The translations under genes and the position numbers were made by a program. Under the pieces are notes generated by a model. The model did not search any database. It was not told the origin of the DNA and saw nothing but the letters and a program-made list of their open reading frames with translations. Below are positions 7,971 to 17,211 of a stretch of 64,000 bases of DNA, piece after piece (positions within the stretch are counted from its first letter, which is position 1; the number at the start of each line of letters is the position of its first letter). The stretch is from the NCBI RefSeq assembly GCF_022347545.1, contig NZ_JAKREW010000004.1, positions 178,521 to 242,520 of the forward strand, written 5' to 3'. The DNA is from Terribium retamae. GTDB lineage: Bacteria; Pseudomonadota; Alphaproteobacteria; Rhizobiales; Rhizobiaceae.

Positions 7971-8749
7971 CCATGGGTCGTTTCGATGGGGCAACGGTGC
8001 TCATCACGGGTGCCACCGGCGGTCTCGGCCAAGGTGCGGCCAAGGGTTTCGCCGCAGAAGGCGCTCGGCTGATCCTCTCGGACATCGATGATGTCGCGCT
8101 GGCACATTTCGCCGCGACGCTAGACGTCGAAACGGCGGTCCTGGCCGGTAACATAGCCGACGAAGCACTGTCGGACGCTTTGGTGAAACTCGCTGTCGAT
8201 CGGTTCGGCCGGCTCGATGTCGCCGTCAACAATGCCGGCATCGCCCAGAGTTTCGTGCGCCTGCCGCAAGTTGCTTCGGACGAGGCACGCCGCATCTTCG
8301 AAATCGACTTGCTCGGCGTTTTCTATGCGATGAAACACCAGATTCCGCAGATGGAACGACAATTCAAGGCGAACGGCAAAGGTGGCGTCATCGTCAACAT
8401 CGCTTCCGTGGCAGGGCTGGTGGGCGCGCCGAAGCTGTCGGTTTACGCCGCAGCAAAGCACGGCGTTATCGGCCTTACCAAATCGGCAGCGGCCGAATAT
8501 GCCACCAAGGGCGTGCGCGTGAACGCCATTTGTCCGGCGCATACACGCACGAAGATGGTCGATGACTTCGTCAAACTATCAGGGGCACCGGAGGCTCTGG
8601 CGCTGTCGGAACTTGCGCGCGGGGTGCCGATGAAGCGGGTCGGCGAGGTGCCGGAGATCGTCGAGGCGATGCTTTTTGCTGCAGACCCGAAAAACACTTT
8701 CATGACAGGTCACTCGCTTGCCGTGGACGGTGGTATTGGAGCGATCTGA
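7967..8749 (+). CDS. SDR-family NAD(P)-dependent oxidoreductase
   Basis: A 260-residue classical SDR: cofactor motif TGATGGLGQG (about 14-23), NNAGIAQ, the catalytic serine in NIASVAG, YAAAKHG, and the C-terminal GHSLAVDGG. The ATG at 7967 overlaps the kinase stop as ATGA; ATG 7973 is better spaced from the GGGAAG upstream and may be the real start. It ends the operon. Only about 35-40 percent of positions look shared with the SDR at 5.6 kb, judging by eye, so the two probably act on different intermediates. An acyl-CoA or alcohol substrate is inferred from the neighbours. Confidence 0.85.
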   Translation: MTMGRFDGATVLITGATGGLGQGAAKGFAAEGARLILSDIDDVALAHFAATLDVETAVLAGNIADEALSDALVKLAVDRFGRLDVAVNNAGIAQSFVRLPQVASDEARRIFEIDLLGVFYAMKHQIPQMERQFKANGKGGVIVNIASVAGLVGAPKLSVYAAAKHGVIGLTKSAAAEYATKGVRVNAICPAHTRTKMVDDFVKLSGAPEALALSELARGVPMKRVGEVPEIVEAMLFAADPKNTFMTGHSLAVDGGIGAI

Positions 8750-8802
8750 GTAAGGTCCTGGAAGGCAATTTCCCTAACGATATCTTGCGGATGGCTGCAC
8801 TG

Positions 8803-8812
8803 AGTATATACT
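8803..8812. promoter_or_regulatory. AGTATATACT palindrome upstream of second TetR gene
   Basis: A perfect 10-base palindrome, 48 bases before the TTG start of the TetR gene at 8861 and after the end of the SDR operon. It could be an autoregulatory operator or an AT-rich promoter core. A 10-base palindrome can arise by chance, so this call is weak. Confidence 0.3.
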
Positions 8813-8860
8813 GTCCGTGAGTGGGAATGGGAGCAAAACAAAAAAAGAAAGGCAACAAGA

Positions 8861-9508
8861 TTGCCCCAGACTGCGCAAACACGCCGCGAACAACAAAAGG
8901 CGGCATTGCGATCCGAACTCGTGGCCGCAGCTCACAAGCTGGTACAGGAGGAAGGCTACGAGGGATTGACCATCCGCAAGCTGGCCAAGATGGTCGGCTA
9001 TGCGCCGATGTCGGTCTATTCCTATTTCGCCGACAAACAGGACATCCTGTTCGCACTGGCGGAAGATGCCTTCCAGATATTGGCCAAGCGCATCGAGCAG
9101 AATGCCCCTGCCGATCCGATCGACGCACTGCGTGCCGTCATGACCGAATATGCCGCCTTCGGTCTTGGCAATCCGAACGAATACCGCACCGTCTTCATGA
9201 CCGAGAAGACGAAGCTGCCCGAAGGCCGCTCATTCGAAAAGCTCGACGAAGAAAACCCGGCGATGAAATTGCTCATCGACCGCGTCCGGGCCTGTGTCGC
9301 CGCCGGCAAGCTGAAGGGTGACGCCCACGCCATCGCCACCATGTTGTGGGCGAACGGGCACGGCACGATCTCTTTGCTGATTACTTTTCCGTTTTATCAT
9401 TTTGGTGACCAGCAGGCCTTCGTGAAGCGGATGTGCGATTTCGGGCTGGCTGCCCTGCAGGACCAGGACGTTCCTCCCCTCAGTGACCAACCTCCCAAGA
9501 AGTGCTGA
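8861..9508 (+). CDS. TetR/AcrR-family transcriptional regulator with C-terminal WHG-type domain
   Basis: 215 residues. The helix-turn-helix (about 17-62) includes EGYEGLTIRKLAKMVGYAPMS and VYSYFADKQDILF. The C-terminal half contains MLWANGHGTISLL, resembling the WHG domain of a TetR subgroup. The start appears to be TTG at 8861, since the only nearby ATG (8827) is out of frame; a weak AAAGGC lies upstream. It follows the acyl-CoA operon in the same direction after 111 bases, so it probably has its own promoter. Its target may be that operon or a distant locus. It is clearly diverged from the first TetR. Confidence 0.85.
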   Translation: MPQTAQTRREQQKAALRSELVAAAHKLVQEEGYEGLTIRKLAKMVGYAPMSVYSYFADKQDILFALAEDAFQILAKRIEQNAPADPIDALRAVMTEYAAFGLGNPNEYRTVFMTEKTKLPEGRSFEKLDEENPAMKLLIDRVRACVAAGKLKGDAHAIATMLWANGHGTISLLITFPFYHFGDQQAFVKRMCDFGLAALQDQDVPPLSDQPPKKC

Positions 9509-9710
9509 GCCGATAGCGAAGCAAGTCGCGCGCTGAAGCTATCAGCCGTCCCTGCGAGCTTTCTGTCGGCCACCGATGCCCGTCGACAAGGCTAGGACGA
9601 ACTGCATCGCTCTTCGCCTCTGAGCCTCTCCCCTATTCCTTTCAATGGCTTGACCTCCATGCACGCTCCAGGCCGGGCAATGCATAAAATTCGGATCAAA
9701 AGATTCTTTT

Positions 9711-9782
9711 CGTACGCGTACGATTTTCTCTTGAACTCCTTCTATGACGAGCATACATGTGCGAAGTAACGTACATGTACGA
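9711..9782. repeat. Cluster of short palindromes and a direct repeat upstream of a small exported protein gene
   Basis: Within the 307-base gap 9509-9815 are two perfect 12-base palindromes, CGTACGCGTACG (9711-9722) and CGTACATGTACG (9770-9781), and an 11-base direct repeat TACATGT(G/A)CGA at 9754-9764 and 9772-9782, spaced 18 bases. They end 34 bases before the ATG at 9816. The arrangement suggests a dimeric regulator site near the promoter. The rest of the gap shows no supported gene. Confidence 0.5.
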
Positions 9783-9815
9783 TGTCGAATTCAGATGTTG
9801 AACCGGAGAAAGTCG

Positions 9816-10031
9816 ATGAAAACGACAGCTCTTACCCTCGCCGCCCTGGTTGCCCTTTCGGGCGCCGCCTTCGCTGGCGAACCCGTGAAGACCCACGCCC
9901 CTGTCACCCATGCCCAGACCACCGAAAACGTCGACTATTCGTCGACCGGCTCGATCGAGCAGGGCAAGGCCAGCAACGGTCCGCGCCTCGGCGTTGACGT
10001 CAATCCGTGGATCATGCCGACGATCCAGTAA
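9816..10031 (+). CDS. Small exported protein, possibly DUF680-like
   Basis: 71 residues with a clear signal peptide (MKTTALTLAALVALSGAAFA, cleavage probably after residue 20) and a short polar mature part with VDYSSTGSI and a C-terminal NPWIMPTIQ. GGAG lies 8 bases before the ATG. The N terminus and size resemble the DUF680 paralogue family of Mesorhizobium, but I cannot confirm membership. It has its own strong terminator directly downstream and an unusual palindrome cluster upstream, so it is probably a single-gene transcript under specific control. Function unknown. Confidence 0.75.
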   Translation: MKTTALTLAALVALSGAAFAGEPVKTHAPVTHAQTTENVDYSSTGSIEQGKASNGPRLGVDVNPWIMPTIQ

Positions 10032-10059
10032 GGCTCCCCCTCCCTTACGGTTGAATGAC

Positions 10060-10089
10060 AAAGAGCGACCGGAGATCCGGTCGCTCTTT
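10060..10089 (+). terminator. Intrinsic terminator
   Basis: A 13-base perfect stem, AAAGAGCGACCGG (10060-10072) with its complement (10077-10089), around the tetraloop AGAT, ending in TTTT then CTTT. It lies 28 bases after the small exported protein gene and, because the left arm begins with A residues, may also stop minus-strand transcripts. Confidence 0.92.
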
Positions 10090-10135
10090 TCTTTGAACCT
10101 TGGCGGAATTTCCAATGGAAGCCTGAAATGGCAGC

Positions 10136-10354
<219 letters not shown>

Positions 10355-10452
10355 CTATCCTGTCCCGACAGAACGGCGCGGCCCGTCTTTGGTTCCTCGC
10401 GCGCCGGCCCGAAAATCGAAATCGACTTCGGCAAGCACGAGGCACGATACCC

Positions 10453-11025
10453 CTATGCTGCCGCGTCGCGTGCGGCCTCGGAAAGGAAAGTAAAGACATA
10501 GTCGGAGAAGGAGCGCCAGCATTCCACGCGGAAGGTGTCCTCAGCCGTGCGATAGAGCACGACCTCGACCTTGCCGAAGATGGTTCGCGAGCAGGCGCCG
10601 ACGGGGAAAGCTGTCAATGACAGGTCCTGCGGACAGCCCGCACTGAGCGTTGCTTCCACGCCAGGACCGGTCACGCCGATCGCCACATTGCGATGCGAGA
10701 CACCGACGGCCGAATGCAACTGCTTGACCTTGCCGCAATCGCCAAGTGGGTCACCGGCGGCTTCGTCGATCACCAGCCATTCATCCGGTCCCAGCCAGAG
10801 CGCAAAGCGACCGTCCTTCGAGGCGGAAGTCTTCGGCTTTTTCGGCAATGTCAGTCCAAGCGCCTTCGACAGGGCAGCAAGCGAAGCTTCCGGCGCGCGC
10901 AGCGAAACACGTTCGGCCGGCTCCAGTACGCTCAGCGTAACATGAGCGGCCGAAGCATTGCGCCCTGCCAGCGCCGGGTGACGCTCCGCCTGGGAAATTC
11001 CGGTCTTCTGGACAGCCTTAGCCAT
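10453..11025 (-). CDS. soxG: Sarcosine oxidase subunit gamma
   Basis: 190 residues, matching the SoxG family in length and position as the last gene of soxB-orf-soxD-soxA-soxG. Recognisable are the LWLGPDEWLV block and the VEVVLYRTAEDTFRVECWRSFSDYVF stretch near the C terminus. SoxG is a small subunit of the heterotetrameric enzyme that oxidises sarcosine (N-methylglycine) to glycine, H2O2 and a one-carbon unit. Its fold is related to the aminomethyltransferase domain. The ATG overlaps the soxA stop by 8 bases (ATGGCTAA). Confidence 0.93.
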   Translation of the reverse strand: MAKAVQKTGISQAERHPALAGRNASAAHVTLSVLEPAERVSLRAPEASLAALSKALGLTLPKKPKTSASKDGRFALWLGPDEWLVIDEAAGDPLGDCGKVKQLHSAVGVSHRNVAIGVTGPGVEATLSAGCPQDLSLTAFPVGACSRTIFGKVEVVLYRTAEDTFRVECWRSFSDYVFTFLSEAARDAAA

Positions 11026-14008
11026 TGAGGCGCTCTCCCTTCTCGTCGAAGAACACCATGCCGGTGACTTCCGCTTCGATCACCTTGTCCGGCATCGGCA
11101 CATAAAGCGTTTCGCCCATGCGGTCACGACCGCCGGCAACCAGCGCCAACGCGATCGAGCGTCCGCAATTTTCGGACCAGTAGCTCGATGTGACGTGGCC
11201 GATCATCTTCATCGGGATCGGCTGGTTCGGATTGTCGACGACCTGCGCGCCCTCTTCCAGGACGATCTTGGGGTCCTTCGTCTTCAGGCCGACGAGCTGC
11301 TTGCGGCCCTTGGCCACGAGGTCGGGCCGTGTCAGACCGCGGATGCCGACGAAGTCGGTCTTCTTCCTGCCGACCGCCCAATCGAGACCGGCATCGTTCG
11401 GCGTGACCGTCCCGTCGGTGTCTTGGCCGACGATGATGTAACCCTTCTCGGCACGGAGCACGTGCATGGCCTCGGTTCCATAGGCAGCAGCATCGTGCTT
11501 CCGCCCTTCGGCCCACAGCGCTTCCCAGACAGCCTGGCCATAGTCCGCCGGCACGTTGACCTCGAAACCGCGATCACCGGTGAACGACATGCGGAAGAGC
11601 CGGGTCGTCACGCCGCAGATCTTGCCCTCGCGCACCGACATATGCGGCATCGCTTCGTCGGACATGTCGATGCCTTCGACCAGCGGCGCGATGATGTCGC
11701 GCGACTTCGGCCCCTGCACTGCTATCACCGCCCATTGTTCGGAAATCGACGTCAGCCAGACGTTCAGATGCGGGAACTCGGTCTGCAGGTAGTCTTCCAT
11801 GTGGTTCATGACGCGGGCGGCACCGCCGGTCGTGGTCGTCACATGGAAACGGTCGGCCGCAAGACGCCCGACCACGCCGTCATCATAGATGAAGCCGTCC
11901 TCGCGCAGCATGATGCCATAGCGGCAGCGGCCGACTTCCAGCTTTTCCCACGGATTGGTGTAGAGCAACTCCATGAACTTGGCGGCGTCGGGCCCGACCA
12001 CTTCGATCTTGCCGAGCGTCGAAGCATCGAAAAGGCCTGCCGTCTTGCGCACAGCGACGCACTCACGGTTGACCGCAGCGTGCATGTCTTCGCCGGCTTG
12101 CGGGAAGTACCAGGCGCGCTTCCATTGCCCGACATCCTCGAAGACCGCACCGTGCTTTTCGGCCCATCCATGCATCGGCGTGCGCCGCGTGGGATCGAAC
12201 AGCGGCCCGCGTGCGTGCGAAATGATGGCGCCGAAGGTCACCGGCGTGTAAGGCGCGCGGAAGGTGGTGAGACCCACTTCCGGGATCGACTTGCCCAGCA
12301 TGTCTGCGGCGATCGCCAGGCCGTGCATGTTCGAGGTCTTGCCCTGGTCGGTCGCCATGCCGTTGGTGGTAAAACGTTTTACGTGCTCGATCGAGCGCAT
12401 GCCTTCGCGCACCGCCTGGCGGATGTCCTTGGCGGTGACGTCGTTCTGGAAATCGACGAAGGCCTTCACCGTCGTGTCCGGGCCGGCACCGGGCGCGGAG
12501 CCCAGCATGCCACGCGACCAGATTTCGTCGGCATCGACCTTCGGCTTGTTCCCCTTGGTCGCCTTGCCACCCGCCTCCTTCGCAGCCTTGGCGCCTGCAG
12601 CATAGGCCTCGTCGATCGAGGCGGCGAGGCCATCGGTGCCGTTGCACGCGCCGACCGACACGCAATCCTGCGCATAGGTGCCGGGCACGAAACGCTTGTC
12701 ATCGTTGAAGGCGACCTTGCCACGCGACTGCGAAAACAGATGCACGGATGGTGTCCAGCCAGCCGACATCAGCAGCGCGTCGATGGCGATCGTACGTTCG
12801 CCGCCACCGTTCTTCGGCTGCACGGTCATGGATGAAACGCGCAGCTTGCCGCCGACGCGCGTGACTGCGCGGCCATCATGGATCTCGATACCGGCGGCGC
12901 GGGCTTGATCGATCAATGAGCCGGAAGGATTGTCCCGCAGATCGACGATGGCCGCGACGTTGACGCCGGCCTTCTTCAGATCGATCGCCGCGGCATAGGC
13001 GGAATCGTTCGCCGTATAGACGCCGACATTGCGGCCCACCGCGACACCATAATGATTGAGATAGGTCCGCGCCGCCGAAGCCAGCATCACGCCCGGACGA
13101 TCATTGTCGGCGAAGACCATATGCCGCTCGATCGCACCGGTGGCGAGCACGACGCGCTTGGCACGCACCTGCCACAACCGCTCGCGTGGCACATCATGGC
13201 CGGGATCGGCCAGATGGTCGCTCACGCGTTCGACCATCCCGACGAAATTCTGCGCGTAATAGCCGAAAGCCGTGGTGCGCGGCAGCACCCGCACATTGCT
13301 CATGCCCTTCAGCCTGGCCACGACATCTTGTGCCCAAGCCCAGCCATCCTGATCTTCAATGCGGGCGCCGCTCTCGAAGCGCAGCGCGCCGCCGAATTCG
13401 GCCTGCTCATCGGCAACAATGACGCGCACACCCGTCTCGGCCGCCGCGAGTGCGGCCGCAAGCCCGGCAGCGCCACCGCCAAGCACCAGCACGTCGCAAT
13501 GCGCGAAACGCGAAGAATAGTGATCAGGGTCCGGCTGGTCCGGCGCGACGCCGAGGCCGGCGGCTGAACGGATGTTCGGCTCGTACAGGTTCTTCCATGC
13601 CGATTTCGGCCACATGAAGGTCTTGTAGTAGAAGCCGGCGGAGAAGAACGGCGAGGCCACGTCATTGACCGCGCCCACGTCGAAGGACAGCGACGGCCAG
13701 CGGTTTTGCGACTTGGCCGACAGCCCGTCATAAAGCTCCTGCACGGTGGCCCGCACATTGGGCGTCTTGCGCGCGCTGTCGCGGGAGATCTCCACCAGCG
13801 CGTTCGGCTCCTCCGCTCCTGCGGATAGGAAACCACGCGGACGATGGTATTTGAACGAGCGGCCGACCAGGTGCACGCCGTTGGCGAGCAATGCCGAAGC
13901 CAGCGTGTCGCCCTCGACGCCGGTATAGGTCTTGCCGTCGAAGGTGAAACGGGCTGTCCTGGCCGGGGTCAAACGGCCGGCGTTGCCGATGCGAAAGGCG
14001 CCGCTCAT
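11018..14008 (-). CDS. soxA: Sarcosine oxidase subunit alpha
   Basis: 996 residues, the normal size of SoxA; I start at the ATG at 14008, which overlaps soxD as ATGA, not at the longer open frame. Domains in order: a 2Fe-2S-ferredoxin-like N-terminal domain (about 10-100, with SFKYHRPRGF), an NAD-binding oxidoreductase domain with VLVLGGGAAGLAAALA near 160-175, and a C-terminal glycine-cleavage T-protein-like domain (about 600-990) that binds folate and captures the one-carbon unit as methylene-tetrahydrofolate. Together with SoxB it forms the catalytic core. No broken motif is visible. Confidence 0.96.
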   Translation of the reverse strand: MSGAFRIGNAGRLTPARTARFTFDGKTYTGVEGDTLASALLANGVHLVGRSFKYHRPRGFLSAGAEEPNALVEISRDSARKTPNVRATVQELYDGLSAKSQNRWPSLSFDVGAVNDVASPFFSAGFYYKTFMWPKSAWKNLYEPNIRSAAGLGVAPDQPDPDHYSSRFAHCDVLVLGGGAAGLAAALAAAETGVRVIVADEQAEFGGALRFESGARIEDQDGWAWAQDVVARLKGMSNVRVLPRTTAFGYYAQNFVGMVERVSDHLADPGHDVPRERLWQVRAKRVVLATGAIERHMVFADNDRPGVMLASAARTYLNHYGVAVGRNVGVYTANDSAYAAAIDLKKAGVNVAAIVDLRDNPSGSLIDQARAAGIEIHDGRAVTRVGGKLRVSSMTVQPKNGGGERTIAIDALLMSAGWTPSVHLFSQSRGKVAFNDDKRFVPGTYAQDCVSVGACNGTDGLAASIDEAYAAGAKAAKEAGGKATKGNKPKVDADEIWSRGMLGSAPGAGPDTTVKAFVDFQNDVTAKDIRQAVREGMRSIEHVKRFTTNGMATDQGKTSNMHGLAIAADMLGKSIPEVGLTTFRAPYTPVTFGAIISHARGPLFDPTRRTPMHGWAEKHGAVFEDVGQWKRAWYFPQAGEDMHAAVNRECVAVRKTAGLFDASTLGKIEVVGPDAAKFMELLYTNPWEKLEVGRCRYGIMLREDGFIYDDGVVGRLAADRFHVTTTTGGAARVMNHMEDYLQTEFPHLNVWLTSISEQWAVIAVQGPKSRDIIAPLVEGIDMSDEAMPHMSVREGKICGVTTRLFRMSFTGDRGFEVNVPADYGQAVWEALWAEGRKHDAAAYGTEAMHVLRAEKGYIIVGQDTDGTVTPNDAGLDWAVGRKKTDFVGIRGLTRPDLVAKGRKQLVGLKTKDPKIVLEEGAQVVDNPNQPIPMKMIGHVTSSYWSENCGRSIALALVAGGRDRMGETLYVPMPDKVIEAEVTGMVFFDEKGERLNG

Positions 14009-14301
14009 TTGGAAACTCCGGGCAGCTTGGAAGGCTTGGGCTCGCCGGCCTTGTAGGTCATCACAAACTTGTCGCTGACGGTGTCGCGCACTGCGTTGAA
14101 GAAGCGCGCGCAACCGTGCACGTGCCGCCAACGCTCGTAGATGATCCCCTTGGGATTGGCGCGGATGAAGAAGAACTTCTCGAAATCGTCGTCGCTGATG
14201 GCGGCGATATCGGTTGGGCGCGCGATGTGCGCCTCGCCGGCGTTGCGGAATTCGAGTTCCGGACGTTCTTCCTCGCAATAGGGGCAGCGGATGAGAAGCA
14301 T
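14005..14301 (-). CDS. soxD: Sarcosine oxidase subunit delta (zinc-binding)
   Basis: 98 residues starting MLLIRCPYC. The four zinc ligands known from heterotetrameric sarcosine oxidase, Cys6, Cys9, His59 and Cys63, are all present at exactly those positions (CPYC and RHVHGC). The longer open frame upstream is rejected because this start gives the conserved numbering. SoxD packs against the alpha subunit. It follows the unknown ORF by 10 bases and overlaps soxA by ATGA. Confidence 0.95.
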   Translation of the reverse strand: MLLIRCPYCEEERPELEFRNAGEAHIARPTDIAAISDDDFEKFFFIRANPKGIIYERWRHVHGCARFFNAVRDTVSDKFVMTYKAGEPKPSKLPGVSK

Positions 14302-14311
14302 AGTCTTGATC

Positions 14312-14737
14312 CTAGAGTTCGCCGTCGCCGAGGCGTGCACCTTGCGGCTGGTCGCAGAGTTTCTCACCGAGCAGCTCGAAAGGTGCGACACGTTTGATCA
14401 GTGTTTCCACCGAGTCCGCCGGCGCAAAAAGGTCGCGGTTGGCCATGTTGAGCAAAGTCAGTTGAAACGGGTCGGTCGTAACGATCACCACCCGCGGGTC
14501 CTTGACATCCCCATCGGATGGCTCGGGTTTCTCAACAAACGAAACCGTCCTCTTTCCCGCGCTCCAGACGCAGCCGAGATAGCCGGAGGAAACCGAGAAC
14601 GGCCAGTCGTCTTCATGCGCCGCACGGCTGATGTCCTGCAGCCGCACCTCACTGGCGTCGGGAAGATGGAACAATCCCTTCTCGCCGGTCAGCACAAAGG
14701 GCGCAGCCAGAGCCATGGTTGCCGCCAACGCTTGCAT
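14312..14737 (-). CDS. Unknown protein encoded inside the sarcosine oxidase operon
   Basis: 141 residues. The N terminus ([18 protein letters not shown]) is hydrophobic and could be a weak signal peptide or an inner helix; the rest is a soluble mixed sequence with VVIVTTDPFQLTLLNMANRD and no motif I know. The start overlaps the soxB stop as TGATG and the stop is 10 bases before soxD, so it is translated as part of the operon. It is not soxG, soxD or a folate gene. A role in assembly, export of a product or H2O2 handling would be guesswork. The coupling and lack of any stop make a genuine gene very likely. Confidence 0.75.
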   Translation of the reverse strand: MQALAATMALAAPFVLTGEKGLFHLPDASEVRLQDISRAAHEDDWPFSVSSGYLGCVWSAGKRTVSFVEKPEPSDGDVKDPRVVIVTTDPFQLTLLNMANRDLFAPADSVETLIKRVAPFELLGEKLCDQPQGARLGDGEL

Positions 14738-15990
14738 CAGTGCGCCACCGCGGCCGCCGCGGCCTCATCGATCAGGCGCCCGCTGCGGAAACGCTCGATG
14801 GTGAAAGGCGCGTTGATCGCGTGCGGTTCATCGCGCGCGATCGTATGGGCAAAGACATGGCCCGAGCCCGGTGTCGCCTTGAAGCCGCCCGTGCCCCAAC
14901 CGCAATTTACATAAAGACCTTTGACAGGGGTCTTGGCCAGGATCGGCGAACGGTCCGGCGTCACGTCGACGATGCCGCCCCATGAACGCAGCATCTTCAT
15001 GCGCGTGAACATCGGGAACATTTCGCAGATCGCATCCAGCGTATGGGTCAGGATGTGCAGTCCGCCGGTCTGCGAATAGGAGACATATTGATCGGTTCCG
15101 GCGCCGATCACCAGTTCGCCCTTGTCGGACTGCGAGATGTAGGCATGCACCGTGTTCGACATGACCACACAAGGAAACACCGGCTTCACCGGCTCGGACA
15201 CCAGTGCCTGGAGCGGATAGCTTTCGAGCGGCATGCGCACATCGGCCATCTGCATGATCACCGAGGAATGGCCAGCCGCGACCACGCCGACCTTGCGCGC
15301 ACCGATGAAGCCCTTCGAGGTTTCGACACCGGTCACCGCACCACTGGTGTCGCGCCGGATACCCGTGACCTCGCAGTTCTGGATGATGTCGACGCCGCGT
15401 GCCGCCGCGCCGCGCGCATAACCCCAGGCGACCGCATCATGACGGGCGGTGCCGCCGCGCCGCTGCAACGCCGCACCCACCACCGGATAGCGCGCATTGC
15501 GCGAGATGTTCAGTGGCGGGCAATAGGCTTTGGCCTCTTCCGGCGTCAGCCATTCATTGTCGATACCGTTGAGGCGGTTGGCATGGACATGGCGTTTCAA
15601 CACCTGGATGTCATGCACATTGTGCGCCAGCATCATCACGCCACGCGCCGAATACATGACGTTGTAGTTGAGATCCTGCGAAAGCCCGTCCCACAGCTTT
15701 ACGGCGTGGTCGTAGATCCCGGCGCTCTCATCATAAAGATAGTTGGAGCGGATGATGGTCGTGTTGCGGCCGGTATTGCCGCCGCCGAGCCAACCCTTCT
15801 CGATCACGCCGACATTGGTGATGCCATGTTCCTTGGCGAGGTAGTAGGCTGTTGCCAGCCCGTGTCCGCCCGCACCGACGATGATGACATCGTAGCTCTT
15901 CTTCGGTTCGGGCGAAGGCCACTGCTCTTCCCAACCCTTGTGGCCGCGCATGGCCTCGCGGGCGATGGCGAATACTGAATATTTCTTCAC
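14737..15990 (-). CDS. soxB: Sarcosine oxidase subunit beta
   Basis: 417 residues from a GTG at 15990, giving the N terminus (M)[12 protein letters not shown] that matches rhizobial SoxB. The FAD motif [18 protein letters not shown] is at about 35-52 with EKGWLGGGN after it. The ARHDAVAW segment near residue 170 carries the histidine to which FMN is covalently attached in this family. SoxB oxidises sarcosine at FAD and passes electrons to FMN and oxygen. It is the first gene of the operon; the 203 bases up to the divergent SDR gene must hold both promoters. Confidence 0.95.
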   Translation of the reverse strand: MKKYSVFAIAREAMRGHKGWEEQWPSPEPKKSYDVIIVGAGGHGLATAYYLAKEHGITNVGVIEKGWLGGGNTGRNTTIIRSNYLYDESAGIYDHAVKLWDGLSQDLNYNVMYSARGVMMLAHNVHDIQVLKRHVHANRLNGIDNEWLTPEEAKAYCPPLNISRNARYPVVGAALQRRGGTARHDAVAWGYARGAAARGVDIIQNCEVTGIRRDTSGAVTGVETSKGFIGARKVGVVAAGHSSVIMQMADVRMPLESYPLQALVSEPVKPVFPCVVMSNTVHAYISQSDKGELVIGAGTDQYVSYSQTGGLHILTHTLDAICEMFPMFTRMKMLRSWGGIVDVTPDRSPILAKTPVKGLYVNCGWGTGGFKATPGSGHVFAHTIARDEPHAINAPFTIERFRSGRLIDEAAAAAVAH

Positions 15991-16193
15991 GTTACCTGGC
16001 CTCGCGTATGGGCAATCGGGCGTCCGACGCGCGAGGAGTATCACTAGCGAAACCTGGCTGCCATCCTTGCACTGTTTGCGACGACAATTGCCGTTTTGCG
16101 CCGTGTCGTTCCTCGATCCGCCATGCCGGTTTCGGGTGGTTCGCCCTCCATCGATTTGCGAGCAAGGACCATCCACTCAGAAAGGAACAGGAC

Positions 16194-16952
16194 ATGCTCG
16201 CACTCACCAACAAGGTGGCCATCGTCACCGGCGCTTCTTCCGGCATCGGCCGCGCCACGGCGCGATTGTTTGCCACGGAAGGAGCAAAAATCATCGCCGC
16301 TGCGCGCCGCCAGGCCGAACTCGATGCCCTGGTAGCCGAGATTGCCGAGGGTGGCGGCGAAGCGATCGCACTTGCAGGCGACGTTAACGACGAGGCCTAT
16401 GCAAAGGCGCTGGTGGAACTGGCGCAAGGCCGTTTCAGCGGACTGGACATCGCCTTCAACAATGCCGGAGCCGTCGGCCCGATGGGCCCGGTGCCCGAAA
16501 TGCCGCGCCAGAGCTGGGAAGACGTTCTGGATACCAATCTGACCAGCGCGTTCCTCGCTGCCAAACACCAGCTTCCAGCGCTGCTGGCACGCGGTGGCGG
16601 CTCGCTGATCTTCACCTCGAGCTTCGTCGGCGTTACCGCCGGCATGCCCGGCATGGCAGCCTATGCCGCCGCCAAGGCCGGCCTGATCGGGCTGACCCAA
16701 GTCCTTGCAGCCGAATATGGCCGAGAGGGCATCCGCGTGAATGCGCTGCTGCCCGGCGGCACCGATACGCCAGCCGCGACCTTCAAGACGGCCGACGAGC
16801 GCGCCTTTGTGGAAGGTCTTCACGCGCTGAAGCGCATCGCGCGACCGGAAGAGATCGCCCGCTCGGCTCTCTACCTGGCCTCGGACGCCTCTTCCTTCAC
16901 CACCGGCACGGCCCTGTTTGCCGATGGCGGTGTTTCCATCAATCGCACCTGA
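16194..16952 (+). CDS. SDR-family oxidoreductase
   Basis: A 252-residue classical short-chain dehydrogenase. Cofactor motif TGASSGIGRA (about 13-22), NNAGAVGP, catalytic FTSSFVG and YAAAKAG, and a C-terminal TALFADGG. AAAGGAA at 16181-16187 fits the ATG at 16194. It is transcribed away from soxB from the shared 203-base gap, so it may be co-regulated with the sarcosine oxidase genes, though no enzyme step in that pathway calls for it. A strong hairpin ends it. Substrate unknown. Confidence 0.85.
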   Translation: MLALTNKVAIVTGASSGIGRATARLFATEGAKIIAAARRQAELDALVAEIAEGGGEAIALAGDVNDEAYAKALVELAQGRFSGLDIAFNNAGAVGPMGPVPEMPRQSWEDVLDTNLTSAFLAAKHQLPALLARGGGSLIFTSSFVGVTAGMPGMAAYAAAKAGLIGLTQVLAAEYGREGIRVNALLPGGTDTPAATFKTADERAFVEGLHALKRIARPEEIARSALYLASDASSFTTGTALFADGGVSINRT

Positions 16953-16976
16953 GCGGCGGCCAGGCAGCGACGAAAC

Positions 16977-17022
16977 GCCCGGACGCGATCGCAACTGTTT
17001 GAATTGACGATCGCGTCCGGGC
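16977..17022 (+). terminator. Strong hairpin, terminator-like without a T run
   Basis: A perfect 15-base stem, GCCCGGACGCGATCG (16977-16991) with its complement at 17008-17022, around a 16-base loop, 24 bases after the SDR stop. No T tract follows, so it may act as an RNA 3' end or processing structure and not a classical terminator. Confidence 0.6.
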
Positions 17023-17211
17023 ACTTCATGTTGAGGTATTGGTGGCAATGAACGGCACGATGCGGCAAAAACCGCGAAAGCCGACAAGCAACTGTGGACA
17101 TTCAGTCCCGATTCTGCTATCAGCCGCCGGAATTCGTGGTGGAAGCCGCCGCGGAGGCTTGTGGTTATTGCCGCTTGCCTATTGATTTCAAATCGAAAGA
17201 CAGGATTGCCC

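Noticed and set aside
9542..9754. A 70-codon minus-strand frame in the gap before the small exported protein
   Set aside because: No motif, no ribosome site, and it overlaps the palindrome cluster and the likely promoter.
11195..12835. A 546-codon plus-strand open frame inside soxA
   Set aside because: Antisense shadow of soxA; composition is typical of reverse-strand frames in GC-rich DNA and there is no plausible ribosome site.
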